From: Sphingomonadaceae bacterium
Lineage (GTDB): Bacteria; Pseudomonadota; Alphaproteobacteria; Sphingomonadales; Sphingomonadaceae
NCBI GenBank assembly: GCA_002863155.1
Contig: PKED01000030.1
Span: 1 to 64,000 of the forward strand
Length of the DNA stretch: 64,000 nt
Direction: 5' to 3'
Shown here: piece by piece, positions 52,164 to 61,765 of the stretch
How positions within the stretch are numbered: the stretch's first letter is position 1
Layout: every line of letters begins with the position of its first letter
Made by a program: the position numbers and the translations under genes
The notes under the pieces: generated by a model
What the model saw: the letters and a program-made list of their open reading frames with translations, nothing else
What the model was told of the DNA's origin: nothing
The model's database searches: none

Positions 52164-53432
52164 CTAGCGCCAGCTGTCGAACCACATCCAGCGCAGGAAC
52201 GCCTGATCGCCGTCGAGCGGTGCCGCCGAGATGATCGGGAAGAACCCCGCAAACAGCGCCAGCGCGAGCGCCAGCCCCGCTTCGCTCGCGAATTTGAAGC
52301 GCGGCTCGGCATAGCGTTCGAGCGCGGCGGCGATCGCGAGACCCAGAAAGATGCTGGGCAGATAGTAATAATAGAAAAAGCCGACCTTCTTGGGGATGAC
52401 GATCCACACGCCGTAGGACCCCGCCCAGAGCAGCGCGATGGCGAGCATCGGCCGCACCCGATCGCGTATGCCAGCGTAGAAGCATGCCGCGACCGCGACC
52501 AGCCCGCCCCACATCACCGCCGGGTTTCCGAGCATCAGGATACCGCGCTGAACGCCGTCGACCGGTTCGTACAGATACCATATCGGCCGCAGGTCGAGCG
52601 GCCATGTCCACCAGGACGACTGATAGGGATGATGGGGCAGCGGCAGCAATTGCTGGCCCAGGATGCGAAACTGGAACGGGATCAGCGTCGCGAGCGTCAG
52701 CGGTTCATATTTGTAGAAAAAGGCGGGCACAAAGCTGATGAAATAGGTGCCGATGCTCACGGCGCCGAGCAGGCCAAGCGCCGGTGACAGGCTGAGGCCG
52801 CGGAAATAGCGATTGCCGCCGTCGTGGCGCTTGAGGGCGATCATCGCCAGCGCGGCGAACACGACGAACGGGATCGCGCTCCATTTCGCCGCGACGCCAA
52901 GTCCGAGCAGGATCGCGCTCGCGATCAGCCATAGCCGCGATCGACCGGCGGGTGCGCGGGCAGCGGCGATCATCGTCACGATCGCTACCATCACGAAGGC
53001 GGCCATATAGCCGTCGAGCATTGCGATCCGCGCCTGGATATAGACGGTGAAGTTCATCAGCACGAACAGCGCCGCGTAAAGCGCGGGGCGAATCCGGCCG
53101 AGCAATTGCCAGCCCAGCGCGAACACCGCCATGATCACCATCGCCCCGGCAAGGGTCGAGAAGAAGCGCCAGCCCAGCGGGTTGTCGCCAAAGATCACGA
53201 TACCCGCCGCCATGAACGTCTTTGCCAGCAGCGGATGCTCGATATTATAGGGTGCGTTCAGCCGTGCGAGCGTGCGGGCGGCCTCGGTATAATAGACCTC
53301 GTCGAACACCGGCTTGCCGGGGATGGTCAGGTTGGCGAGGAACAGCAGCTCAGCGGCGATGCCGAGTGCGATCGCGATCAGCCAGGGGCGTGGGCGGGTC
53401 GAATCGGGCGTCATCGCCCGCGCCTGTCTCAT
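52164..53432 (-). CDS. PMT-family phospholipid-carrier-dependent glycosyltransferase
   Basis: GKPVFDEVYYTEAARTLARLNAPYNIEHPLLAKTFMAAGI; multiple transmembrane segments. Confidence 0.85.
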   Translation of the reverse strand: MRQARAMTPDSTRPRPWLIAIALGIAAELLFLANLTIPGKPVFDEVYYTEAARTLARLNAPYNIEHPLLAKTFMAAGIVIFGDNPLGWRFFSTLAGAMVIMAVFALGWQLLGRIRPALYAALFVLMNFTVYIQARIAMLDGYMAAFVMVAIVTMIAAARAPAGRSRLWLIASAILLGLGVAAKWSAIPFVVFAALAMIALKRHDGGNRYFRGLSLSPALGLLGAVSIGTYFISFVPAFFYKYEPLTLATLIPFQFRILGQQLLPLPHHPYQSSWWTWPLDLRPIWYLYEPVDGVQRGILMLGNPAVMWGGLVAVAACFYAGIRDRVRPMLAIALLWAGSYGVWIVIPKKVGFFYYYYLPSIFLGLAIAAALERYAEPRFKFASEAGLALALALFAGFFPIISAAPLDGDQAFLRWMWFDSWR

Positions 53433-53514
53433 TTCGTCGGGACGGTTTCAAGCGCCGCTCCTCATTGCCATCGGCCATTGACGCGAGGGGCGCCGAACCG
53501 GCAAACGGTGGGTC

Positions 53515-54717
53515 ATGAAACGCCGCACCGGACAATCCGACGCCGCCCGGCACTGGCGCCCGGCAACGCAGGCCGTGCGCGGCGGCACCGCGCGCAGCGA
53601 ATGGGGGGAAACGAGCGAGGCGTTGTTCCTGACCTCGGGCTATGCCTATGACTGTGCGGGCGACGCCGCCGCGCGGTTCGCGGGCGAGCAGGCGGGCATG
53701 ACCTATTCGCGGTTGCAGAACCCGACCGTCGAGATGCTCGAACATCGCATCGCGCTGCTAGAAGGGGCGGAAGCTTGCCGGACGATGGCGACCGGCATGG
53801 CGGCGATGACCGCGGCGCTGCTGTGCCAGCTTCAGGCCGGCGATCACGTCGTCGCGGGCCGCGCCGCGTTCGGATCGTGCCGATGGCTGGTCGATACGCT
53901 GCTCCCCAAATTCGGGATCGAGACGGTGACCGTCGATGCGCGCGATCCGCAGGCATTTGCCGATGCGGCGAAGGCGAACACGAAGGTCTTCTTCTTCGAA
54001 ACCCCCGCCAATCCGACGATGGACATCGCCGATCTGCGCGCGATCTGCGATATCGCCCGCGCGCGGGGGATCACCACCATCGTCGACAATGCGTTTGCGA
54101 CGCCCGCGCTTCAGCGGCCAATGGATTTCGGCGCCGACGTCACCGCCTATAGCGCGACCAAGATGATGGACGGGCAGGGGCGCGTGCTGGCGGGCGCGGT
54201 ATGCGGCAGTGCCGCGTTCATCAACGATGTGCTGTTGCCCTTCACCCGCAACACCGGGCCGACGCTGTCGCCCTTCAACGCCTGGGTGGTGATGAAGGGG
54301 CTGGAGACGCTCGACCTGCGCATCATGCGGCAGAGCGAGAATGCGGTCACGGTCGGGCGCTTCGTAGAGCCGCGCGTTCCGCGCATCCTCCATCCCGGGC
54401 TGCCGAGCCATCCGCAGCACAATCTCGCCATGGCCCAGATGCGCGCCTGCGGGCCGATTTTCGCGTTTGAAGTCGAGGGGCGCGGCCAGGCGCATGCGCT
54501 GCTCGATGCGCTCGAGCTGATCGATATCTCGAACAATATCGGCGATTCGCGTTCATTGATGACGCATCCGGCCTCGACCACCCATTCGAGCGTCGCCGAG
54601 GACAAGCGGATCGAGATGGGCATCAGCGAAGGCATGCTGCGGATCAATGTCGGGCTGGAGGATCCGGCCGACCTGATCGACGATCTCGATCGCGCGCTGA
54701 GCTCGGTCGGGCTATAG
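53515..54717 (+). CDS. metZ: O-succinylhomoserine sulfhydrylase
   Basis: FFFETPANPTMDIADLRAICDIA, YSATKMMDGQGRVLAGAVCG PLP-lysine region. Confidence 0.92.
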   Translation: MKRRTGQSDAARHWRPATQAVRGGTARSEWGETSEALFLTSGYAYDCAGDAAARFAGEQAGMTYSRLQNPTVEMLEHRIALLEGAEACRTMATGMAAMTAALLCQLQAGDHVVAGRAAFGSCRWLVDTLLPKFGIETVTVDARDPQAFADAAKANTKVFFFETPANPTMDIADLRAICDIARARGITTIVDNAFATPALQRPMDFGADVTAYSATKMMDGQGRVLAGAVCGSAAFINDVLLPFTRNTGPTLSPFNAWVVMKGLETLDLRIMRQSENAVTVGRFVEPRVPRILHPGLPSHPQHNLAMAQMRACGPIFAFEVEGRGQAHALLDALELIDISNNIGDSRSLMTHPASTTHSSVAEDKRIEMGISEGMLRINVGLEDPADLIDDLDRALSSVGL

Positions 54718-54724
54718 CTTGCGC

Positions 54725-55123
54725 ATGAAAGCGCTTTTCCCCAACGTCGCCGAAACACGCGGCGTGATCGTGCGGGTATCGGTCAGCTATTTGCCCGAAC
54801 AGAGCGAGCCGCGGCGGGGGCGCTGGTTCTGGGCCTATCACATCCGTATCGAGAATGAGGGCGAGTTCGACGTCCAGCTGCTCACGCGCCACTGGATCAT
54901 CACCGATGGGCGCGGCGCCCGCCACACGGTCGAGGGCGAAGGCGTGATCGGCGAGCAGCCCCAGATTCCGCCCGGCGGCAGTTTCGACTATGTCTCGGGT
55001 TGCCCGCTCCAGACGCCGACCGGATCGATGCAGGGCAGCTATCACATGATCGGTGCCGATGGATCGGCGTTCGATGTCGACATCCCCAAATTCGCGCTGC
55101 TGGCGCCTGCCGTCGAGAGCTGA
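54725..55123 (+). CDS. apaG: ApaG protein
   Basis: WFWAYHIRIENEGEFDVQLLTRHWIITDGRG ... GEQPQIPPGGSFDYVSGCPL. Confidence 0.95.
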   Translation: MKALFPNVAETRGVIVRVSVSYLPEQSEPRRGRWFWAYHIRIENEGEFDVQLLTRHWIITDGRGARHTVEGEGVIGEQPQIPPGGSFDYVSGCPLQTPTGSMQGSYHMIGADGSAFDVDIPKFALLAPAVES

Positions 55124-55129
55124 CCGCCG

Positions 55130-55921
55130 ATGAAACGCACGCATCTGCCGCTCAATGGCCTGCGCGTGCTCGACGCGGCGGCGCGCCATCTGAGCTTCAC
55201 CCGCGCCGCCGATGAGCTTGCCGTCACGCCGGCGGCGGTCGGCCAGCAGATCCGCGCGCTCGAGGACACGCTCGGCGTCGTCCTGTTCCGGCGAACGACC
55301 AAGGGGCTGGAGCTCACGCCCGAAGGCGAAGCGGGGCTCGGCGCCTTGCGCAACGGCCTTCTCCAGTTCGAGGAATCGGTGCGGGCGATGCAGGCGGGCC
55401 AGTCGAGCAAGTCGCTGACGATCGCCGCGCCGCGCGACCTGACCGAGAAATGGCTGCTGCCGCGCCTCGCCGAGATCGCGCATGGCGATCCCGAATTGCG
55501 GTTCGCGCTCGTCAATGCCGATGAAGCGATCGATTTCACCGAGGCCAATCTCGATCTCGCGATCCGCTGGGGCGAAGGGCCCGGTGAACATGAAGGCGAA
55601 TCGCTCGAATCGGAGGGGATGGTCACCGTCGAGCGTCCGGGGGGCGGCGCCGATACGCGCATTTCCTGGCCCGGCTGCCTCAACGATCCCGAGGTGTCGC
55701 TGGTCCGCGTCGGCGACGCCGGCCTCGCGCTCGACGCGGCGGCGGCCGGGATTGGCCGTGCGACCGTGCCCGAATTGCTTGCGCGCGCCGACATCGCCTC
55801 GGGCCGGGTAGTCGTCCTCGGCGAGCCGCAGCCCTATCGGCTCGGCTATTGGCTCGTCGCCCCGCTGCCGCAGTGGCGGCAGAAGAAGGTGAAAGCGTTG
55901 GTGGAGGCGCTCTGCGCATGA
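55130..55921 (+). CDS. LysR-family (GcvA-like) transcriptional regulator
   Basis: LPLNGLRVLDAAARHLSFTRAADELAVTPAAVGQQIRALEDTLGVVLFRRT. Confidence 0.92.
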   Translation: MKRTHLPLNGLRVLDAAARHLSFTRAADELAVTPAAVGQQIRALEDTLGVVLFRRTTKGLELTPEGEAGLGALRNGLLQFEESVRAMQAGQSSKSLTIAAPRDLTEKWLLPRLAEIAHGDPELRFALVNADEAIDFTEANLDLAIRWGEGPGEHEGESLESEGMVTVERPGGGADTRISWPGCLNDPEVSLVRVGDAGLALDAAAAGIGRATVPELLARADIASGRVVVLGEPQPYRLGYWLVAPLPQWRQKKVKALVEALCA

Positions 55922-56793
55922 TGCCGCTTCGGTTGATCGGCGCCATGCTGGCCGTTCTGGCCATGGCCGCGCCTGCCCCGGCTGCGGCGAGCACCTTTTT
56001 CGAGGTGATTAAGAAATGCCCGGTCGGTGGCGAGAAGTTCAAGTTCCTCGACCAGGGAAGCTCGACAAGCTGGGGTGCATTGCCGGACGGAATGCCGACC
56101 GGCAGCGGTCCCTATCCCTATCGCTTGCCGCAATGTCCCAAAAACGGTCTGGTCATCTTTCGCGATTTTGACGGGCCTACCTTGGCAAGGCTCACCCCGG
56201 TCGTACTGGGTGCCGAGTATCAGGCCCTGCGCGCGACCGAAACGCCTTATTATCTCGCCTATTGGCTCGCCCGAAAGCTTGGCGATGCCGATGTGGCGGG
56301 GCTGTTGATCGCGGCCGGGTGGGAAGCCAAGAACGACGATCCCGAAAGCCCGCGCGCGCGGCGATATGCCGACGAGTTGATCGCGCTTGTCGCCGCGATG
56401 CCTGTCGACGGTTCATCCCTTGAATCGATCGCCTTGCGTGCACGCGCCGCCAATGCACTGCGCGAAAAGGGCGATTTTGCGGCTGCGGAAGCTTTGCGCG
56501 CATCGATCAAGATCGCGCCGGGCGCGGGCGGTGCGGGCGACGACGCCGCCGACAATCGCATGGGCTGGGCGGCATTTCTGACGGCATTGAGCGCACCGAT
56601 CGCGCGCAGCGATCGGTCGCGCGCGCCGATCGACATGATCGGCGAGCGTGAAGCGGCGACGCGCTGCGTGACGCCCGGTCTGTATCCGTCCCAGGTTCCG
56701 CCGCTTACCGAATTCGAGACCGCCTACTGCGCCCGGCCCGAGCTTGCGGAGATGCTCGCGACGCTGCGTGAAAGCCTGCGGCCCGCCAAGTGA
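55918..56793 (+). CDS. Hypothetical exported protein
   Basis: Signal peptide MMPLRLIGAMLAVLAMAAPAPAAAS; ATGA overlap with upstream gene. Confidence 0.7.
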   Translation: MMPLRLIGAMLAVLAMAAPAPAAASTFFEVIKKCPVGGEKFKFLDQGSSTSWGALPDGMPTGSGPYPYRLPQCPKNGLVIFRDFDGPTLARLTPVVLGAEYQALRATETPYYLAYWLARKLGDADVAGLLIAAGWEAKNDDPESPRARRYADELIALVAAMPVDGSSLESIALRARAANALREKGDFAAAEALRASIKIAPGAGGAGDDAADNRMGWAAFLTALSAPIARSDRSRAPIDMIGEREAATRCVTPGLYPSQVPPLTEFETAYCARPELAEMLATLRESLRPAK

Positions 56794-57338
56794 GCGACCG
56801 GTTCGAAAGCGCACGCCTGGCCATGCGTCCCCAATCGATCGGCGATGCCGAGGCGCTGTTCGAGGCTTTGTCCGATGTCGCGCTGATGCGGTACTGGTCG
56901 AGCGCGCCGCACACGGACGTGGCGGAGACGCGCGCCTATCTGGGCGAGCGGGTCGATTTCCCCAAATGGCGCGGCTGGTCGCTGACGCTCAAGGGTGACG
57001 ATCGTGCGATCGGGACGGTGGCCGCGGGCGAGGTACGGCCTGGCGTCGCCGAAATCGGCTATCTGCTCGCGCGGCGCCATTGGGGGCAGGGATTGGCGCG
57101 GGAGGCCGTGACCCGGCTGCTCGATCTGCTGTTCGTCGAGGAGGGCTGGCGCCGCGTCTGCGCCGACACCGATCCCGACAATGAAGCATCGAACAGGCTG
57201 CTCCGCTCGCTCGGCTTCACGCTTGAAGGGCGGCTGCGCGGCGAATGGGAAACGCATATCGGCGTCCGCGACAGCTATATCTGGGGCCTGCTGCGCGATG
57301 AATGGCCGGTTCGGCCGAAACGCTCGCCCACCTTGTAA
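56790..57338 (+). CDS. GNAT-family N-acetyltransferase (RimJ/RimL-like)
   Basis: IGYLLARRHWGQGLAREAVTRLLDLLF, DTDPDNEASNRLLRSLGFTLEG. Confidence 0.92.
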   Translation: MSDRFESARLAMRPQSIGDAEALFEALSDVALMRYWSSAPHTDVAETRAYLGERVDFPKWRGWSLTLKGDDRAIGTVAAGEVRPGVAEIGYLLARRHWGQGLAREAVTRLLDLLFVEEGWRRVCADTDPDNEASNRLLRSLGFTLEGRLRGEWETHIGVRDSYIWGLLRDEWPVRPKRSPTL

Positions 57339-57395
57339 CCATTCCCGCTGTCGCCTCGAAAGCGTCGCAATCGTCCAATTTCCGGGGGCTCGCCA

Positions 57396-57860
57396 ATGAC
57401 CAATCGTTATCCCGTTCCGTCGACCGACAGCGCGATCGCCGCGCTTCGCTGGGCGCTGGTGTTCATCTTCCTGTTCTTCGGTATCGCCAAGTTCGCGCAA
57501 TATGAGGCGGAGGGCGTCGCAAAGATCGCGAGCAACTATCCGCTGTTCGCTTGGATGTACCCGATCTGGGGCGTGCGCGGGGCGAGCAACGTCATCGGGA
57601 CGATCGAACTCGCGACCGGTGCAGCGCTTGCGCTGGGGGCTTTCTCGCCCCGGATCAGCCTGCTCGGCGGCCTGATGGGGATGTGCACCTTCATCATCAC
57701 GCTCAGCTTCACGCTCGGCGTGTCGCTGTGGGAACAGGGCTATGGCTTCCCGTTCATCGGCTCGATCGCGCAGTTCCTGTTCAAGGACGCCGGGCTGCTT
57801 GCGGGCTGCTACGCGATCGCGATCTTCTCGGCGCGCAAAGCCGGGTTCGCGCGCAGTTGA
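57396..57860 (+). CDS. DUF417/YkgB-family membrane protein
   Basis: LRWALVFIFLFFGIAKFAQYEAEGVAKIASNYPLFAWMYPIWGVRGASNVIGTIELATG. Confidence 0.87.
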   Translation: MTNRYPVPSTDSAIAALRWALVFIFLFFGIAKFAQYEAEGVAKIASNYPLFAWMYPIWGVRGASNVIGTIELATGAALALGAFSPRISLLGGLMGMCTFIITLSFTLGVSLWEQGYGFPFIGSIAQFLFKDAGLLAGCYAIAIFSARKAGFARS

Positions 57861-57863
57861 CGA

Positions 57864-59861
57864 TCACGCGTCGATCGCTTCCTCTTCCACGCGCGCGGCA
57901 TTTTCCTGGATGAAGGTGAAGCGGTGGGCGGGGTTGGTGCCCATCAGCCGGTCGACCAGATCCTTCACGAGCGCACGCTCTTCATATTCCTGCGGGAGCG
58001 TGATCCGCAGCAGCGAGCGCGTCTTCGGGTCCATTGTCGTCTCGCGCAGCTGCATCGGGTTCATTTCGCCGAGCCCCTTGAAGCGCGCGACCTCGACATT
58101 GCGGCCCTTGAACTCGGTCGATTCGATCCGCGCGCGATCGGCATCGTCCATGGCATAGAGGCTCTTGGTCCCCGCGGTCAGCCGGTACAGCGGCGGCTGC
58201 GCGAGATAGAGGTGCCCGCGTCGGACGATCTCGGGCATTTCCTGGAAGAAGAAGGTCATCAACAGCGTCGCGATATGCGCGCCGTCGACATCGGCGTCGG
58301 TCATGATGACGATGCGTTCGTAGCGCAGATTGTCGGGGCGGCAGTCCTTGCGGGTGCCGCAGCCGAGCGCCTGGATCAGGTCCGCGATTTCGGTGTTGGC
58401 GCCGATCTTGGCGGCAGTGGCGCTTGCGACGTTCAATATCTTGCCGCGGATCGGCAGGATCGCCTGGGTCTTGCGGTCGCGCGCCTGCTTGGCCGAGCCG
58501 CCGGCGCTGTCGCCTTCGACGATGAAGATTTCGGTTCCTTCGGGGCTGTCCGCAGAACAGTCGGTCAGCTTGCCGGGCAGCCGGAGCTTGCGCGCCGATG
58601 TCGCGGTCTTGCGCTTGACCTCACGCTCCGCCTTGCGCGCGAGCCGGTCGTCCATCCGTTCGAGGACATAGCCGAGCAGTGCCTTGCCGCGTTCCATGTT
58701 GTGGCTCAAGAAATGGTCGAAATGGTCGCGTACCGCACGCTCGACCAAGGTCGCCGCTTCGGGACTCGTCAGCCGGTCCTTGGTCTGGCTCTGGAATTGC
58801 GGGTCGCGGATGAACACGCTCAGCATCAGCTCGCTGCCGGTCATCACATCCTCGGCAGTGATGTCCTTCGCCTTTTTCTGCCCTGTCAGCTCGCCGAAGC
58901 CGCGAATGCCCTTGACGAGTGCGGCGCGTAAGCCCGCCTCATGCGTGCCGCCGTCGGGGGTGGGAATGGTGTTGCAATACCAGCTGTAGCTGCCGTCGCT
59001 CCATAGCGGCCAGCTGACCGCCCATTCGACGCGGCCGGCGATCTCGCCATTGGGGCCGGCGGGAAATTCCTGGGTGCCGGCAAAGAAATCGGCGGTCGCG
59101 CATTCGCGGGCCCCAATCTGTTCGCGCAGGTGATCGGCAAGGCCGCCGGGAAACTGGAACACCGCCTCGCTCGGCACGTCGCTGTCGCCGATCAGTTCGG
59201 CCGCGCAACGCCAGCGAATCTCGACGCCTGCGAACAGATAGGCCTTCGACCGCGCGAGCTTGTACAGCCGCTGCGGCTTGAAATGGAGTTCGGGGCCGAA
59301 AATCTCGGGGTCGGGGGTGAAGGCCACCGATGTCCCGCGCCGGTTCTGCACCGTCCCCAGCTCCTCGAGCGGCCCAAGCGTCACCCCGCGCGAAAAGCGC
59401 TGGCGGTAAAGCTGCTTGTTGCGTGCCACCTCGACCACTGTCTCCGCCGACAGCGCGTTGACGACGCTGACGCCGACGCCGTGCAGACCCCCGCTCGTCG
59501 CATATGCCTTGCCCTCGAACTTGCCGCCCGAATGGAGCGTCGACAGGATCACCTCGAGCGCCGACTTGCCCGGGAATTTGGGATGCGGGTCGACCGGAAT
59601 GCCGCGGCCATTGTCGGTGATGGTCAGCCGGTTGCCCGGCTCCAGCGTCACCTCGATACGGTTGGCATGGCCCGCGACGGCTTCGTCCATTGCGTTGTCG
59701 AGCACTTCGGCGGCGAGGTGGTGGAGCGCGCGCTCGTCGGTGCCGCCGACATACATGCCGGGGCGCCGCCGTACCGGCTCCAGCCCTTCAAGGACCTCGA
59801 TCGAGGAGGCGTCATAGGCGCCGGGCACGGCATTGGGAGCGGCAAACAGATCGTCGGACAT
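57864..59861 (-). CDS. parE: DNA topoisomerase IV subunit B
   Basis: LEGLEPVRRRPGMYVGGTDERALHHLAAEVLDNAMDEAVAGHA, SGGLHGVGVSVVNALS, EGDSAGGSAKQARDRKTQAILPIRGKILN. Confidence 0.96.
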   Translation of the reverse strand: MSDDLFAAPNAVPGAYDASSIEVLEGLEPVRRRPGMYVGGTDERALHHLAAEVLDNAMDEAVAGHANRIEVTLEPGNRLTITDNGRGIPVDPHPKFPGKSALEVILSTLHSGGKFEGKAYATSGGLHGVGVSVVNALSAETVVEVARNKQLYRQRFSRGVTLGPLEELGTVQNRRGTSVAFTPDPEIFGPELHFKPQRLYKLARSKAYLFAGVEIRWRCAAELIGDSDVPSEAVFQFPGGLADHLREQIGARECATADFFAGTQEFPAGPNGEIAGRVEWAVSWPLWSDGSYSWYCNTIPTPDGGTHEAGLRAALVKGIRGFGELTGQKKAKDITAEDVMTGSELMLSVFIRDPQFQSQTKDRLTSPEAATLVERAVRDHFDHFLSHNMERGKALLGYVLERMDDRLARKAEREVKRKTATSARKLRLPGKLTDCSADSPEGTEIFIVEGDSAGGSAKQARDRKTQAILPIRGKILNVASATAAKIGANTEIADLIQALGCGTRKDCRPDNLRYERIVIMTDADVDGAHIATLLMTFFFQEMPEIVRRGHLYLAQPPLYRLTAGTKSLYAMDDADRARIESTEFKGRNVEVARFKGLGEMNPMQLRETTMDPKTRSLLRITLPQEYEERALVKDLVDRLMGTNPAHRFTFIQENAARVEEEAIDA

Positions 59862-60272
59862 GCGCCAAGCTATAGGAGGGCGGGAGTCGCCCGCGCAAGC
59901 ATGGGCTGGTCGGGCGCGGTACGTCCGCTGGCGGACGCCCGGCCAGCGCGGTGCATACACATTGCGGTCTGGCCCGTTGCTGAGGTGTTGGCCAGGCTCG
60001 GTGCATCGCGCATCCAGCCACGCCCTCAGAAAACCGAGCTTCGAACGACCGAATTGTTACGGACTGCGATCAAAAAATCTCGACCTCGACCGGCCCGTCT
60101 TGGATGAAAGAGAATACAGAATCCGTTCATTCACGATAAATCTGAATATAACCCAGCAAAGAAGCGATAGTGTTGCTTTTTGGCAACGGACAGAAATCTT
60201 CGACCGGCTCCGGAACCGAACGTTGATCGAGAGACGTTGTGGCAGTCTTCAAATCATATCCTGGAGTAACCA

Positions 60273-61148
60273 ATGCGCAAATCGATCATGACTTCCCTGC
60301 TCGGTGTGACTGCCATCGTGCTGTCGGCGACGCCGGCCCTTGCCCAGAGCAGCGATCAGGCCGATCCGCAGTCGGCTCAGGCGGCAGCACCGCCACCGCC
60401 CGTCGACGAGCGACCTTTCCAGGGCCTCTATGTCGGCGGCTTTGTCGGTTATGCGGTACAGCCCAACGATCCGGGCGAAAGCGTGATCTTCAACCGCAAC
60501 GGCAGTGCGACGGTGACCACGGCGACCGGCGCGAATGCCTTTTCGCCGGGCTTCTGCAACGGCGCGGCCATCGGCAATAATCCCAACGCCGGCTGCCGCA
60601 ACGACCGCGACGGGATCAGCTATGGCGGACGGATCGGCTTTGACCTCCAGAAGGGCCCGCTCGTATTCGGTGCGCTTGCCGAATTCGGCGACAACCGCGT
60701 GAGCGACAGCGTGACCGCGTTCAGCACGACCCCGGCCAGCTACACGCTGACTCGGTCGGTCAGCTGGGAAGGCGGACTGCGTGGTCGCGTCGGCTTCGCG
60801 GCACGCAACACGCTGTTCTACGGCACCGGCGGCGCGGGTTATGCGCGGATCAGGAGCGATTTTGCCACGACCAACACCGCCAATGCGTTCGCGGTCACCG
60901 GCACGCGCAACAAATGGGGCGTCCAATATGGCGGCGGCATCGAGCAGAAGATCAGCCGCAACTTCTCGATCGGCCTCGAATATCTGTACCACGATTATGA
61001 CGCGCCCGATGCCCGCGTGACGGTGACGCAGGGGACGGCGCCGGCGACGAACCCCTTCGTGCTGGGCGGCACGACGACCACCTTCGCGCGCAGCGACAAC
61101 CGCTTCAACTGGCACTCGGTACGGTTGACGGCCGCGTTCCGCTTCTAA
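60273..61148 (+). CDS. Outer membrane beta-barrel protein (OmpA/Omp25-like)
   Basis: FQGLYVGGFVGYAV ... VQYGGGIEQKISRNFSIGLEYLYHDYDAP ... VRLTAAFRF. Confidence 0.85.
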   Translation: MRKSIMTSLLGVTAIVLSATPALAQSSDQADPQSAQAAAPPPPVDERPFQGLYVGGFVGYAVQPNDPGESVIFNRNGSATVTTATGANAFSPGFCNGAAIGNNPNAGCRNDRDGISYGGRIGFDLQKGPLVFGALAEFGDNRVSDSVTAFSTTPASYTLTRSVSWEGGLRGRVGFAARNTLFYGTGGAGYARIRSDFATTNTANAFAVTGTRNKWGVQYGGGIEQKISRNFSIGLEYLYHDYDAPDARVTVTQGTAPATNPFVLGGTTTTFARSDNRFNWHSVRLTAAFRF

Positions 61149-61173
61149 ACGCCAGACTTCATCGTGCATCGAA

Positions 61174-61204
61174 CCCCCGGCGTGCCCGCGCCGGGGGCTT
61201 TCGT
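61174..61204 (+). terminator. Hairpin downstream of the outer membrane protein gene
   Basis: CCCCCGGCG-TGCCCG-CGCCGGGGG then CTTTC. Confidence 0.7.
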
Positions 61205-61239
61205 GCGTCCTGCTTGCCTGATGGCCTCGCACGATTAGA

Positions 61240-61254
61240 GTTGCTATAAGCAAC
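61240..61254. promoter_or_regulatory. Short palindrome GTTGCT-ATA-AGCAAC, candidate operator for iorAB-like genes
   Basis: Perfect 6-bp arms, 40 nt upstream of the 61295 start. Confidence 0.4.
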
Positions 61255-61294
61255 CGATTGCGCGCCGATCGGGTCGGCAAGGAGAGAAGTTAGC

Positions 61295-61753
61295 ATGGCG
61301 ATTTCGGCCACGGTCAACGGCAAGCCAGTCACTTTCACGGCCGAACCCGATACCCCATTGCTGTGGGCGATCCGCGAAGAACTGGGCATGACCGGCACCA
61401 AATTCGGCTGCGGCATCGCGGCGTGCGGGGCGTGCAGCGTGCATATCGACGGCGAGGTGACGCGGTCCTGCAGCGTCCCGGTTGGCGACGTCGCGGGCAA
61501 GTCGATCACCACGATCGAGGGATTGCGCCAGCCCGACGGCACGCTTCATGCGCTGCAGGCGGCGTGGATCGAGCATCAGGTGCCGCAGTGCGGTTACTGC
61601 CAGTCGGGCCAGCTGATGGCGGCGGCGGCACTGCTCGCCGCGACGCCGCAGCCTACCGACGCGCAGATCGACGAGGCGATGACCAACATCTGCCGCTGCG
61701 GCACCTATCCCCGTATCCGCGCGGCGATCCACGCCGTCGCCGGCCAAGCCTGA
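61295..61753 (+). CDS. (2Fe-2S)-binding subunit of a xanthine-oxidase-family molybdenum hydroxylase (IorA-like)
   Basis: [51 protein letters not shown]. Confidence 0.93.
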   Translation: MAISATVNGKPVTFTAEPDTPLLWAIREELGMTGTKFGCGIAACGACSVHIDGEVTRSCSVPVGDVAGKSITTIEGLRQPDGTLHALQAAWIEHQVPQCGYCQSGQLMAAAALLAATPQPTDAQIDEAMTNICRCGTYPRIRAAIHAVAGQA

Positions 61754-61765
61754 GGAGCGGAAGCG

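Noticed and set aside
53433-53514. Possible SAM-type riboswitch upstream of metZ
   Set aside because: The short intergenic region does not match a SAM-II or SAH riboswitch core that I can recognise; would need a covariance-model scan.
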